NCBI GenBank assembly: GCA_013398295.1 | Contig: VZSF01004790.1 | Coordinates: forward strand, 8,319 to 72,318 | Origin: Chionis minor | Taxonomy: Eukaryota > Chordata > Aves > Charadriiformes > Chionididae | Length of the DNA stretch: 64,000 nucleotides | Reading direction: 5' to 3' | Part shown: one piece after another, positions 48,791-62,000 of the stretch | How positions within the stretch are numbered: the first letter of the stretch is position 1 | Layout: each line of letters opens with the position of its first letter | Notes under the pieces: model-generated | Database searches by the model: none | What the model was told of the DNA's origin: nothing | The model's input: the letters and a program-made list of their open reading frames with translations, nothing else | Position numbers and translations under genes: made by a program

Positions 48791-51700
48791 TAAGGGGGGA
48801 AAAACAATTTTTTCTGTTGCCTAAGAAACTGCAAGAGAGGCCACGTCAACATCATACAGGTGATCAAACAGCCAGGAACGGACCAACCCAACAGCCCAGC
48901 TAAAGAGGATCCTGCTGTGCAGGTCCCTGGTTTGGATCCACTGTGACTCTTCCACCTGCAAGGCTGCTCTTACAGGCAAGGTCTAAAACCTCGGAGACTG
49001 GCTTATTACATTGCATCCTAATCCCCAGCGTGGGCCCCGAGACTTCTGACATTTGGCAAGTTGCTCCATAACCTTCACTACTGATCTTTTCAGAGATACA
49101 AGTAGATTTATGACCTTAAGTTTTTACCAACAGCGTGAAGTGCTGCAGAATAGCATCATATCCGTTTCACCAACAGGAAAACACACAGACCCCTTAACTA
49201 TGACCACAGTAGCTAGAAAGGCAACCTGTGATGCCCTGTACAAGTCCGTAGTGGTTCAGAACCACAGCCATTAATTAGGACTTTGAAAAATGAGACAAGC
49301 AAACAGATCTCTCGCATACACCCAATTTAACAGCTTTCAATACAATCTCAAAAGAAATGGTGAAAGCAGTTAATCCCTTTAAATAGGTTCTGCTGGATGT
49401 GATGTGGCTCGAGCCTTCCATCTGAGGGGGGAAATAAAAAAAATGCTCTCATTTTATTACCTTCTCAATATACACTTATTACCTTCTGAATGTAGAAATT
49501 TATGCACAACTGTTGATAGCTGCTATTCAGGAAGAATCAGAACAGCGCTTTTTTTTTTCCTTTAGATTCTCACTGGTTTTGGAAAATTCATATATTTGAC
49601 TTTACTTATCAGATCTACAAACCTTCTGCTTGTGTAACTAAACCAGCATGAATTCAAGACCCAAGGGGTTCAGCCGCAGAGCACTTATCAACCTTGAATT
49701 ATGGTCATCTCCTATTTAGTCATAAATTTCCATTTAACCAAATAATTTAGTTTCAAGAGAATATATTTAAAACATAAAAAAAACTTAGAACAATGCTGCA
49801 ACCAGATTTTACATATAAAAATATACACATAAAATCAAAGCTGTATTTTCCACAAGTAGCACGCACTGGGTTTCTTACACATGTTTACATTTTGCATTAC
49901 TATGTTGTTAGCTCTGTTACTCAAATATATTCCCACAGTATCACAATTTATAGCTGCTGGGGAAACCAGAACCAAGCTTTGAGAATCCTGACTTTAGAGC
50001 ACAGGAAATATCAACCGTAATTTTTCATTATTCTTCCTCAAGACATTTGTTTGCTGTTTCCAATAATCTGACCAGGCAGCACAGAGTAACCAGAAAGAGA
50101 TGTGGTGTACAATTAATTTGAGGGGCTGCAGTGATTTCAGCAGATACAAACCTCCAGCGAGAGAGGATGAAGGCTAGGAGCTAATTATATTATCCCCTGA
50201 ATTTTGGTCTCCATTCCTTTCATTTGCCTCTTGATTTCTTAGCTATCCACAACTGAAGTAGCACACATATTTCATAGCGTTTCTTCCCATAGAACTTCAG
50301 TGGAGCAGAGGAACCATCTCTCCACATTGGAAGGAGACAGATGTGAAATCTGATTTGACACACACAAGGCAAACCTATACTGTCTGTTCCTCCCTCCCTC
50401 TACCCTGCTTAGGGTTAACAATTCAGTTCTGGGCTTAACCTGTATCGACACTGACCTCTTGCATAAAAGAAATAACAGTTCTTTACCTGTTAAACCTTAT
50501 GTTGAAGGAATAACTTATTTGAGAATCTAAAACCACTGTGAGCGCTGCTACAGAGATATCAATAGCCCAGCATGCGACAGCTTCCTTCAGCCAACCTCAG
50601 AGCATCATAAAACCTGACAAAGTTTCACCAGCCAGGGAACTTCTCAAACTCACTCAGATCATCCCACACTAGAGACAGAAAAAAACCCACTCAAAAATAC
50701 TGGGTCCATTTGCTGTCTCAACACACAGTGAGCACTGTCCAAGCAATGTGGTGGTTTTAGGTATCTAAGTAGAATAATGGGCCTACCCGGTACCTCGGCA
50801 GTTACACACCAGGCGCTGGGGAGGCTCAGAAGAGTGCAGAGCCCTTTCTCTGTGCCACTAACGCGCTTATTTGAACAAAGAGAGGAACTGTTTGCACAGG
50901 CAAATGACATATACAAAGCTGAAAACAGTCTGCAGATTGGATGACTTTTGTGACTTCTGTCACGACATTCTCGGAAAGAGCTCCCTTCCAGCATAACTGA
51001 ACGTCAGACAGACGTGTGTGAAGAGAGAGGAAGACTAAGGCACAAGTTCTGTGGAGAAAACAAAGCAGGATACCGGGAAAATGAGGAACAGAACTCGCCT
51101 CACCTAATGCTCAGGCTAATGCCCTCACAACCCAATGATGAATACAAACTCTTTGAACACAAACTAAGACAAGACACAACTAATACTTGGCAGTACAAGT
51201 TTTTAAGACAATAAAGATGTTAGGCTCAAAAGAGGGTCAAAACCCCAAACAGTATTTAGACTATATAATTACCATAATCCCAGAAATCAGATTATAAAAT
51301 TTTAAACCATATTTAGATCACTTTCCTACCCAAGGGTGGATGAGGTTCTTTACCACCTTCATCCAAGACACTCTCTCATCTTCGCTAACACTGATAGCAT
51401 TTAATCCCCTCTCTTCCTCCAGCCTCCCTGCAGGAACTTACAAACACATCCACCCCTGCGCTCTGCTGCCTATCAGCTCCAGCGGAGATGGCTTCTTGCT
51501 GACTCCTGGTTTGCAACACAATTCTTCTTTACAAGGTTTCTAGAAACAAAAATACCTTCAAACATGCCACCATCAGTCTCTCTCTGACCTCACCACTATC
51601 AGACAGTAAATTACGTTATCCCACCTCACATCTTTTCCTACTACATCATTCCTTTCTGCTGTCTTGCCATCTGTCTCTACCTCTGAGGGACTCCTCTAGT

Positions 51701-52713
51701 AAGTGCTTTATAGGATACGCCTATTTTTTTGTTGATATTTCACAGCCATTTAAGATGGCTTTTTCTTCTCTCACCTGGTTATTGATAATTCTGAAATCAA
51801 AAAAGTCTAACTCAAGTCTGCCTGCTGAACTACTTATCCACGTAGGCTTCAAATGGACTGACACTCTTCTCTCTGCAACCATCTACGATCCCAGCTCCAC
51901 AGTTGCTATCAATCTTAATCGCATCTTTGTCCATGTCACTCAAACCTGTCATCTGTGGATCATCCTCAGGTGCTTCCTCACACACACAGCGTGCATACCT
52001 TGCCATCTCCTTCTCCACCGAGGTTTTCAATGAGGTTTTTTCATCTCAAGAGGGAGAAACTAGAACAGCATCCCCCGTCCTTTTCACCACGGATGACTCT
52101 GCAGGGACCTCAGGCAGCCATACGGCACATCCCTGGTGAATCCGCATGCTCTCCTCCCACTTCCCAGCCTTTGTTCAGACTACCAGGACTGCCTTGTCCT
52201 TCCCAACCCACCTAATCCATTTCATTCTTGTCCTTTCTATTCTATTATCACTTTTAACAAGTTATTTTATGCATATCTACACCGGCCTTCCTTCCACCGG
52301 CTCGGCCAGAAAGGTACCCGGTTTGTTTAAATAACCTCAGGTCCGGTGCCTTTTTTTTTTTTTTTTTTTTTTCTGGAAAGCGTGCACCGCTAAAGGCTGT
52401 ACTTGCCCCGCACAGCCGGAACACCGCATGCTTGTAGGAGGAAAGCCCAGGAAAACCAGAGGAAAGAAGGGAGCTGCGCAGGAAGAGCCCGGACGGCGGC
52501 GGGGCGAGGAGGGAGCCGGCCTGAGAGCTCGCGGGCTGCGGCGTCTCCCCCGGGCGGCCCGGCCTGGGCAGCGGCGGCGGGGCGGAGCGGAGCCGGACCG
52601 AGCGGAACTCACAGAGAAGCGGCACCGCGTCCCTCACGCCGGGCTCGCTCCACCCGGGGCTCCGCCGCCTCCCGCCCAGGGACGCGGGCCCGGCAGGCGG
52701 CGGCGCCGCTCAC
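48791..52713 (-). other. ARIH2 first intron (5' UTR intron, inferred)
   Basis: Sequence between the start-exon acceptor and the promoter island. A donor-like GTGAGC on the minus strand (52713 to 52708) sits at the edge of the N gap and would end a non-coding first exon. No gene with recognisable similarity is seen inside. A 22-nt T run lies at 52351-52372. Confidence 0.45.
52351..52372 (+). repeat. Poly(T) tract, 22 nt
   Basis: An uninterrupted run of 22 T at the left margin of the ARIH2/SLC25A20 CpG island. Confidence 0.9.
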
Positions 52714-52717
52714 CGGG

Positions 52718-53079
52718 NNNNNNNNNNNNNNNNNNNNNNNNNNNNNNNNNNNNNNNNNNNNNNNNNNNNNNNNNNNNNNNNNNNNNNNNNNNNNNNNNNN
52801 NNNNNNNNNNNNNNNNNNNNNNNNNNNNNNNNNNNNNNNNNNNNNNNNNNNNNNNNNNNNNNNNNNNNNNNNNNNNNNNNNNNNNNNNNNNNNNNNNNNN
52901 NNNNNNNNNNNNNNNNNNNNNNNNNNNNNNNNNNNNNNNNNNNNNNNNNNNNNNNNNNNNNNNNNNNNNNNNNNNNNNNNNNNNNNNNNNNNNNNNNNNN
53001 NNNNNNNNNNNNNNNNNNNNNNNNNNNNNNNNNNNNNNNNNNNNNNNNNNNNNNNNNNNNNNNNNNNNNNNNNNNNNNN
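52718..53079. other. Assembly gap (362 N)
   Basis: Unread sequence at the centre of the CpG island. It removes the probable ARIH2 first exon, the core promoter and the first 21 or so codons of SLC25A20. Confidence 0.98.
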
Positions 53080-53080
53080 C

Positions 53081-56000
53081 GTCTGCCTGGTGTTCGTGGG
53101 GCACCCGCTGGCCACCATCAAGGTGAGGCGGGGGGGACCCGGTACCGGGCGGTGCGGGGCAGCCGGGGGAGGGGGGGAACTACGCTTCCCGGCGGGCACC
53201 GCGCGGGGACCGGCAAGGCTTCTCGGCGGGACGGCGGGACTACGCTTCCCGGCGTGCCCCGTGCGGGGGAGGCGGGGCCTGGCGGGCGGGCGTCCGTGCG
53301 GCGGGGCGACCCCTGCCGGCGTGGCGGCCGCCGGGTCCCCCTCGGCGGCCGGTTTCTGGTAAAACTAAGGAAAAAGAGCGTCCGCGTTGCCGGTGCCGGA
53401 GGGAATCGAGAGCCCGAGTCTCCCCTGTGAGCCCCCGCAGCCGCGGGGGGGCCGGGAGCGGCCCTGTGTCGGGGAGCAAACGGCGTCCCGAGGGAGAGCG
53501 TGTCCCCAGGGCGGGGGTGTGAGGGAGCTGGGCGGGGACACGGCGTTAGGTGGGGTTACTGTCCTGGCGTCATGCCCGCAGTTAATTATTTGATTACATT
53601 AGCTATTAAAGACGTTAAAATTCAGTCTCTTCTGTACAGAGCTGAAGTGATGTTCATCTTTCTACCGATAGTGAAAAGTCCTGTCCCAAAATGCGCTCCA
53701 TAGTGGTCACATAGAGGTCTTGTCTGAATCCGAGTTTAGATCATAATATTTAATAAAATAATGTTTTCCTGTCCCTTCTTACTAGGTCAGGCTGCAAACC
53801 CAGCCGAAGCCGCAGCCTGGTCAACCTCCGCTCTATTCTGGGACCTTTGACTGCTTCAGAAAGACTCTCGTTGGGGAGGTACTGTGTTAGCATGTCGCCT
53901 GCCAAAAATATCACTTGTTCTGTACGTCGCAGGAATGGAATCGTGTGGGAATGTTGTGCCCCGGAGACTATACAGTTCTTGGGTTATCAGCTGAATTGAT
54001 TCTAATTAAACTTTTTAAGGACGTTACAAAACTTGGGAAATACTTGGAACCGGTGTGCTCCAGGTGCACATCTCTTTGTTTTGTTAAGAAATGCTTTTAG
54101 TTCAAAATATCCTGATACTAACATCTGAAGTTATAGACTGGCGTGAATGTTGGCAGTTGTTTGCTGGCTTTGTTGTTGTAGTCGGTGGTATTTGGAGTTG
54201 TCTCTGGAAATCCTAAAACAGGCAATGACTTTTGTTGGTACAAGCAGTACTTTTACTGTCTTCTATAATGTGTTATGCCATCTATGAGAAGGTAAAGGAC
54301 TATTAGCTTGAATTAATAGGTTCCTTTTTTTTTTTTTTTTTTTTTTTGAGAACAGAGGGTCAGTTACAGTAGTTTTGTTCAGTCTTCTTCAGAGCTGGAC
54401 AGTGGTTTTCACTCCTGAATCAGCCATATCATGTGATTGAACTAGTCTATGTTGTTTTTAGAAAGGCACGCGGCCTTGGTTTGAAGACTTTAAGTGACAT
54501 AGAATCCAGTTTTCTGCTTTGTAAGTTTTCCCAGCAGTTATTTACCATTTGGAAACAATGGCTATAAAGCCTAACTATTTGTTTGCTAGTCTGAAGTCTA
54601 ATTTCTAACTACTGGATCTTGTTAGGTAACTTTCTGTTAAATGAAAGATCTGTCTCGTATCTGAAATGATGGTATTAACAGGTTGTTATATAACCAAAGT
54701 AAATCTTGTTTCCCTGGTCTCTCCCACAAAGCACTGAAGTGCTTTGCTAGCTCTGAATCCCTTGTGGTTTTTAACACCCCTGCTGGAGCACGGACGTCAG
54801 AGCCGAACCATAATAATAGCTTTGTGATGTGAAGTTCAGAAGTAATACTGCCTCTCCACTCCTACTCAATACTCATCAGTTTCTATAAGGAAAACTATTA
54901 AACCTCTCTGCCAAGGCCTGTTGTTTCCCACTGCTCATGGGAAGATTGAGCAGGAGTGTCTGATCTTTGCCAGCCAGATACAATTTCATTACAGAGTCAG
55001 TTGTGCCTGCAAGCGTATAGACACATACTGGGATATACTGATTTATTTGGGGGAGGAAAGAAGGAGCAGATGGGCGGGCCAGCAAATATTTAATTTGTGC
55101 ATCTAGACTTCATCTAGAGAGCCAACTCTCCTTTCTATTAGAAAAAATTCAGTTCAAAGGTGAAATAAATTAAATAAATGCTACTGCTGGGGTCTGCGTT
55201 AGAATTTTTCCATCTGTGCAGTCTGATGAAGGGAAACATTGGGAATGTAAAGTTGCATGGTGAAGAAGTTTTGACTTGGGGAAGGAAAGAAAAAAAAATT
55301 TCTCTTGAACTCACTCCAAATTGAGTTAATGTGGGGAGTGAAGTAGTTCAATTAGTTGCCCTGGCTCTTCCTTTATCTAGATTGAATTCGATCCTGCGGT
55401 CTCAAGCTCAGTGTGAGGATTTTACACTACTGCGTTTGATGACTTATTAGGAAAGCACGTGTGCGTTTTTGTATGTATCTGAGAGACAAGACTTTTAACA
55501 CAACCTATTAGGGCTATTATTCAGGTAGATTTTCTATTAATTTCCTCATACTTGAGATGTACGTACCAGATGAACAGTATTGGAACAGAAGGGTGTAAGT
55601 GGTGCCAGTGTTTTCCGGGAAGGATAGCTTTCCTCTGCAACAGGCCCTGAGCCGCAGTTAAACATGTGTTATTCCCCCGATTAACTTGACTGACTGACTG
55701 ATGCTATCCTGTATTGTAGCCTTTTGCTTCTCAGTAAGTTGAAATGTGTGCAAAGTCTATGCAAAACCAAGTAATTCTTGTGATAATGTTTCTTGCAGGG
55801 AGTCCGAGGCTTATATAGAGGAATGGCAGCTCCTATTATTGGAGTGACACCCATGTTTGCTGTGTGCTTCTTTGGATTTGGCTTGGGAAAAAGACTCCAA
55901 CAGAGAAAACCTGATGACGTTTTGACGTGAGTTTTTGAGTTAACCAGACAGTTGGGAAAGGCACCTTAAGGCTCTTGCAGCCGACTGTATTGTTGCACAC

Positions 56001-59000
56001 TGAGTTGTGGTGTAAATTTGACTCTTTTCCTAGTTATAAATATAGTTCTAAAAAATAAAACACCCGTGTTTTTTAATGCTTCTGGAACCGTAGGACTGAC
56101 AGCACAGACTAAAAACAGACAGCATGTGGGCAGGTGCTATGCAATTCCCTTTCTACGTAAGAAAGAGCCATTAAGGAACAATTCTGTGTTAGGTGAGTAC
56201 AGTGTGAGTTATATAATGACTGCCTGCCAACAGGCTCGCTGTTAAGAGAAAATATGGGAGAAATAAATTCATGGTCAAGCAGTCTTGACAACATTCACAG
56301 TCCTGATTCTCTTTTCCCTGATAGTTGTGACTCTGCTGTGTCCTTACATTAGGATATAATAGCCATGGAAATGTTTTATTATTAACTTCTGAGAAGCAGT
56401 GTTTATGAGCAGCCCTACTCTACAGCATGTCTGACCTTCTGGAAAAGAGATGGGAAACCACGAAAACTTTGTGTGGCTTTCTCCAAGCTAACTTAAGCAT
56501 GAGGAAAGCCTCCTGTCCATAAAGTACTCCCTTAACTTCTTTGCTGAATTGTGATTTATAGTTCTACAGGAACAGACTTGTAGCTTAGCAACATTTTATT
56601 CTATTATTCGTGCAGTACGTAGGAGCTCTGTCAGAAAGCAGGAGCCCATTGTGTTGAGCCAAGCGTGGTGGGGTGGGGAGGTGCAGCTTCTGTTTGCACC
56701 TTGCCTTCATAGGAGCCTCCCAGGTGGTGTGAATGCACCTGGCTGTACAGCACTACTCCTCATGCAGACAAGGCTGAAGGGTAAGACCGGGGGAACGATA
56801 AAGAATACAAGGAAACAAATGGTCTGTGGGCTTATTTCCAGCAGCCTCATCACCTTCGTGCCTTGTGTTTTATACACATCATACCAAAGGGAAGTTTTAA
56901 GGAGCAAGCTGGAGAAGGGCAGTGTAGTCTTTTGAGTCTTTATGCAGAATTCCTCCCGAGCAGAGCAGCGGGAGAGAAAGAACAAAGGTCAGTGAATAGA
57001 TGGTGGAACTGTCAGTGTACCCAACCGTGCTGTTCTGTGGGTGCAGACTTGACACAGTAAGATACAGCGTGCCTGGGATGTGAGGCCCAAAAATAAAGGT
57101 CAGACTCTTAGCACCATGGTTATGGGTCTAGAGGCAGGAAGTGGTTCCCCGTGCTGATTTTGAAGGGAAGTTTTGGAAGGAAGGAGATGGAGAGAAACGT
57201 GAGGAGCCTGTTCTGTCTTTTCTGAGGCTGAATAATCCCAAAGTGAGCTAGAAAACTCAAAGCTTAGTTTGAGCAGGAGGTGGATATGGAATGGTGAGGG
57301 GGGTCTGAATGGTCTGGAAGATTTAATGGGAATTTAAGAGTAAAGAAAGGGAAAGCCTGAATACAATGCCATCTTCTGGACAAGTAGAGAGAAATGAGAG
57401 GTGTGGAATTTAGTTAAATTGAGATGTTCAGTCATCTTACTAGGGAAGGTAGCAGGAGATTGGACGTAAAGATAAGTTTGTGATGGAGAAACTCAGCTTG
57501 TTTAAGGGATTTCTGTCATGGAGACTTTGCTATGTGAAAGCAGGTGCAGAATTCGAGATGATGGCCGGTTGGTAGGACAGACTCGATAATGGCAGAGGCC
57601 GAGGGTGTGAGGGACCGAGAAGGTACAGAAAGGAGGCTCCTGGCGGCACAGGCAGGAATACATGTGGAAGCTGGGGTCACTGAGGAGAGTGTGGCAACTG
57701 GCAGAGGAAAAGGCTGTTGGGAATAAAAATGAATGGGGAATGCTGTAGCTAAAAATGTGAGTACAAGGAATATTAGCAAATACAATGAGTGTGAAGAGCT
57801 GAGTTCTGGTTGCTGTGGGAACCAGCACTTTGAATCTTAGAGATCTTAAATGTTTAGCGCTAATTATGCATTGGTGAGGCACTTCTGCACTGATCAAAAG
57901 CAGCGGATGCATTTCTAGTTCCACTGCCAGCCTTGCGTGGAACAGCATCCTCTGGTGATACAGGGGTCTTTCTGCCATTCCTTTCCTACGTACTGTGTTA
58001 TGTCAGGGTCTCTTCTGTTTCCCTGGGGCAGATATCCTCAGCTCTTTGCTGCTGGCATGTTGTCGGGAGTGTTCACAACAGCAATCATGGCTCCAGGAGA
58101 GAGAATCAAGTGCCTTTTACAGGTAAGGCATTGGATGGTGGTGATGGGAATTTAATTTTAGGGGTCTTGTCTTCCCATACCAGAAATTTCTTTGATTAGT
58201 ATATTTACTCTGTTCTGTTTTTGACAGGACTGAGACAACTGTCATTTAATGCAACTGTGTCACAAAGAGGCATTATACAAACTCACCATAACAGTATAAG
58301 TACATGCAGCAGTCACTGCTCTATTTGTTTTACAGAGCGCAAGCCTTATGCTATGTGTATTACATGGAGCATCAGTGGGTGCCTCAGTCCACTTCGTTCT
58401 GAAAAACAACTTTTCCATACTTTGAAACTTTTTCTAAAAAAATGCAAAACTACTAGATCATAAGGGTGTAGTGGAAAGACAAGTTCCCAATAAGGAATGC
58501 ATTTCAAAATACATGAAATAGTTTTCTAATGTTTGGGTGACTCTTAGCTCTACACCCCCTCCAGGGCTTTTAAAGTATTGTTGGACAATGTAAACCTGAA
58601 CAAATGAAAATACTGTCTTTAGCAGAGGTGGGAAGCTTTGCTTATTTCAGACTATGTTGCACTCAGTTGGCATGGTGATGGGTGGTCTCACGTTAGTTCT
58701 GACAGGCATGATAATATCATGGAAGCTTTTATATATATACAAATCGAATTTCACTAAACTATTTGAAGGTCACTTTTTGTCAGTGCAAGTGTAGAATTAC
58801 CTAGCTGACTTCAGTTGCTTCACGCTTACACCGGGGAGAAAAAAAAAGGGAGAATCTAGCCACTGCACGGAACAGTAAACATATCCTCAGCTTGAATAGG
58901 AGAGAGCTGTTTGAGGAAATGACGCAGAGGTTTCATATGCAGGAGTGCCTGTGGAATCAGTATGGGCTCTTTCCTCTCTGGAAACATGTGCGTGGCTTTC

Positions 59001-62000
59001 TAACTATTAGCTGAATGATTGTTCTCCAGCCAGAAACCTTCACTAGTCAGAAACTGTCACTTTAATCCTGCAGATCCAGGCAGCTACAGGTGAAACTAAA
59101 TACAGTGGCTCTTTGGACTGTGCAAAACAGCTGTACCGCGAGGCTGGGATTCGTGGCGTGTACAAGGGGACAGTGCTAACCCTCATGAGAGGTAACTGAT
59201 GGAGACGTTCTGATGCTTCTTCTGCATGGGGGACTTTCAGATAAGAAGCCTGACATGGTATCAGAGATCTCAGTGTCCCTTTAGCCAATCAGAGATGCTG
59301 TGTCACCTTTTTTTTTTTTTTCCCCCTCCAGTCTGCAGAGCTACTCCAGTGCCTCAAAGGGACTGAGAAATAAACATGAGATTCTCAGTGAGTGAGGAAG
59401 AGATTAGATGACAAGGATCAGAGGGATATAGGAAGTAATTAAGATCTGAGAAGCCAAGAGGAATGAGACACTTCAGGAGAGGAGCAGAGAGAACAAAGAG
59501 AAAAACACAGAAGTGGGCTTTTTTTTCTTTTCTTTTTTTTTTCTTTCTTTCCTTTCTTGTGAGAAGGATTATGATTGTCTGTGGCTGTTGCTGTGTAAAG
59601 CTGACAGTTTTAGAAGATGTGATTGCAGCAGTTACGCTTTCTACCTGCTTCAGTGTGGGTTATTTTGGACTGGGATGTCATGACCCCTCTCACCACAGTA
59701 ACAACAAAGTAATTGTGCCAGAAGCTGAATCCCTTACATGTTTCGGTACTTTCTCCTTTGAAAAGCGTTAGATTGTTCCCTGTACTGGGGCAATGTTTTT
59801 CAAGGATAAGATGAAATTTCTGTGTTTTGAAACCTCAGTTTAGGAATTTGTTCTATCCTCTGCTTCTCACAGAAGCATAGGAACGAGCAATGTAACTCTG
59901 GCAGGGTCCCGAGCCAGAGGCTGGTTCTCCAGTTGAAGCATGAGCTAAGAATGGGCTGTGAAAGTATCTTAAAAAAAACCAAAACGAAACCCATCAATGA
60001 CAAAAAAAAACCCACCCAAAATAGAATCATTAGAACAAATAGTGTGCAAAACTCATGAAGTTCCTGAACTGTTCTGATCTGCTATGCAGCAATTAAGAAA
60101 GCTTAGAGCTGTCTCATTAGCTTAACGGCCAGCAGGCAGGTTACAGTCTGATTTCAAAGCCTGCTGACAGAAGTGCTCGAAACAGATATTTTCCCAGTTC
60201 TTGCCTTTAGCACCTGCTGTCCCTGTGAAAGTTCAGGCTCCTCTGTCTAGAGCAACAGGAGATTTTATTTTGTTTGTAGAGGAGATTCAGAAAAGCAATC
60301 TGGATGTATTTAGTGGTGTTGCTGAGCTGGCATGGGGCTGCTGTGCCTCTAGGCTTCATTTTGTTTCCCACTACTCAGTCTTTGTTGTTTACCCACTAGA
60401 CGTCCCAGCCAGCGGAATGTACTTCATGACGTACGAATGGCTGAAGAACATTCTGACCCCTGAGGGAAAGAGGTTAGTGAAATCTCACAGTCATCGTTTT
60501 CTGAACTTCCCAGATGCTGCTGATTAATCTCCCCAGTTACGAAGAGATTTAGAGCAGTATCATCAAAACAAATTTTTAAAAAAAAAAAAAAGGTTGCTTG
60601 TCTTGTGAGTTGAGCTGTTTTGGTCTGGGGTTAACTGACAATTAAGCAGTATTCTGAGTTTCTCTCAGATTCTAGCCTTGGATCTTATCAGCCGAGTAAG
60701 GAATACTTAAAGTAGGTCTCTTCACTTTCATCCCTGTGTGTGCGAAAAGAGCTGGGGCTTTTTGTTGTTCTTTTGGGGTTGGTTTGTTTGTTTGTTTGGG
60801 TTTTTTCCCCCAGCGCATTTGCGTGTGTGCTGCTGAATGAAAAGATTTGAACCTTCAGGGTGGAGTTGGTACATTTTGCCCACAGGGCTCTGATTCTTGG
60901 AAATCTTGCTCGAATACTGCACTCTGTGTCTGCAGCATTGTGCTGCCTTCTGGCTGTCAGCCAGGCTGCCTCTTTGATTGTTACCTTAGTCAAAACAGAT
61001 GAGCTTCTAAATTTTTTTTTCTTCCTTTTTTTTTCTTTTTTTTTTGTTGTTTGTTTTTTTGTTTATTTTTTTTTAAATTTTTGTCCCACCCCAATCCCGA
61101 CACAGTGTGAGTGAACTCAGTGCGCCTAGGATCCTCTTTGCTGGGGGCCTGGCTGGGATCTTCAACTGGGCAGTTGCCATTCCACCAGACGTGCTGAAAT
61201 CCCGTTTCCAGACTGGTGAGTTGCATCCCAGCTTGTGGTGGCCACGCTTGGTACAGGGCTCCTGGGAATGGGCTGGGCAGCAACGGAAGATGCCGTCTGA
61301 GCATGGCATCTGGGAGGCAGCATGTCTTGAGCACTGCTTGAGACAAGTACAAGTGTGTTCCTAGCTTTTTACTTGGTTTTCTTGCAAATTTTTGGCAAAT
61401 CAGGCTGCACTTCTCCATTTCTGCCTCCCTGCTAATGTAATGATCCTGATTTGAGATACGTGTTTAGAAAACTAAGCACAGAAGTCATAATAATAGAACC
61501 GCTTGTCGTGGCTGGTTTATTACAAATGCAGTTCTTTGAGAGGTTTTGTTATTTCACTTCAGACATAGTTGTATAAACTGTAGCCTGTGCTATCTGAAAT
61601 TTAGGGTAACTGAGCATGCCTTGCTGAGAGCATTTATTTTAAACTAGCAGATCTGCTCTTAAGCATCTGTGGCCTAGTTATAGTGAGGATGGCCCCAGGC
61701 CTTGAGTTTGAAGGTTTGACAGGTTTTTCCTTGGTTTCTCTGAGAGCCCTAGTCAATGAATATTTTTATTACAGCTCCATGTATTCTCTGTCTGTGGAGT
61801 CAGCTCTCCGCAGAACGGACAGTAGCCTTTTCTTGAGTCATGGATCATGATAATGTAGTGCAGGAAACTTCTTTTCTTTTTTGAAGTGAAAAGGCTGAGT
61901 GTGAAATACTTTACAACTTTGCATCCTTATTCGCTGAGCCAATCCCCAATGATGCTACGTAGATATGGGTTAATGGTGGTTCTGTTTAGCTGGGTTGGTT

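Larger units (their letters stand above)
52380..53540. promoter_or_regulatory. CpG island, shared bidirectional promoter of ARIH2 and SLC25A20
   Basis: Strongly GC- and CpG-rich sequence lies between the 5' end of ARIH2 (leftward) and the first coding exon of SLC25A20 (rightward). The two genes are also head-to-head in human. The centre is lost in an N run, so the start sites cannot be seen. No TATA box is visible. Two ZNF143-type motifs lie on the SLC25A20 side. Confidence 0.7.

Noticed and set aside
52403..53362. Frame of 319 codons, and others, across the second N run
   Set aside because: GC-rich island sequence plus unread bases. Only 53081-53122 is supported as coding, as SLC25A20 exon 1.
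57502..57978. Minus-strand open frame of 158 codons in an SLC25A20 intron
   Set aside because: No recognisable motif, and composition (Ser, Leu, His, Pro) is that of a chance frame. It is antisense to an intron.
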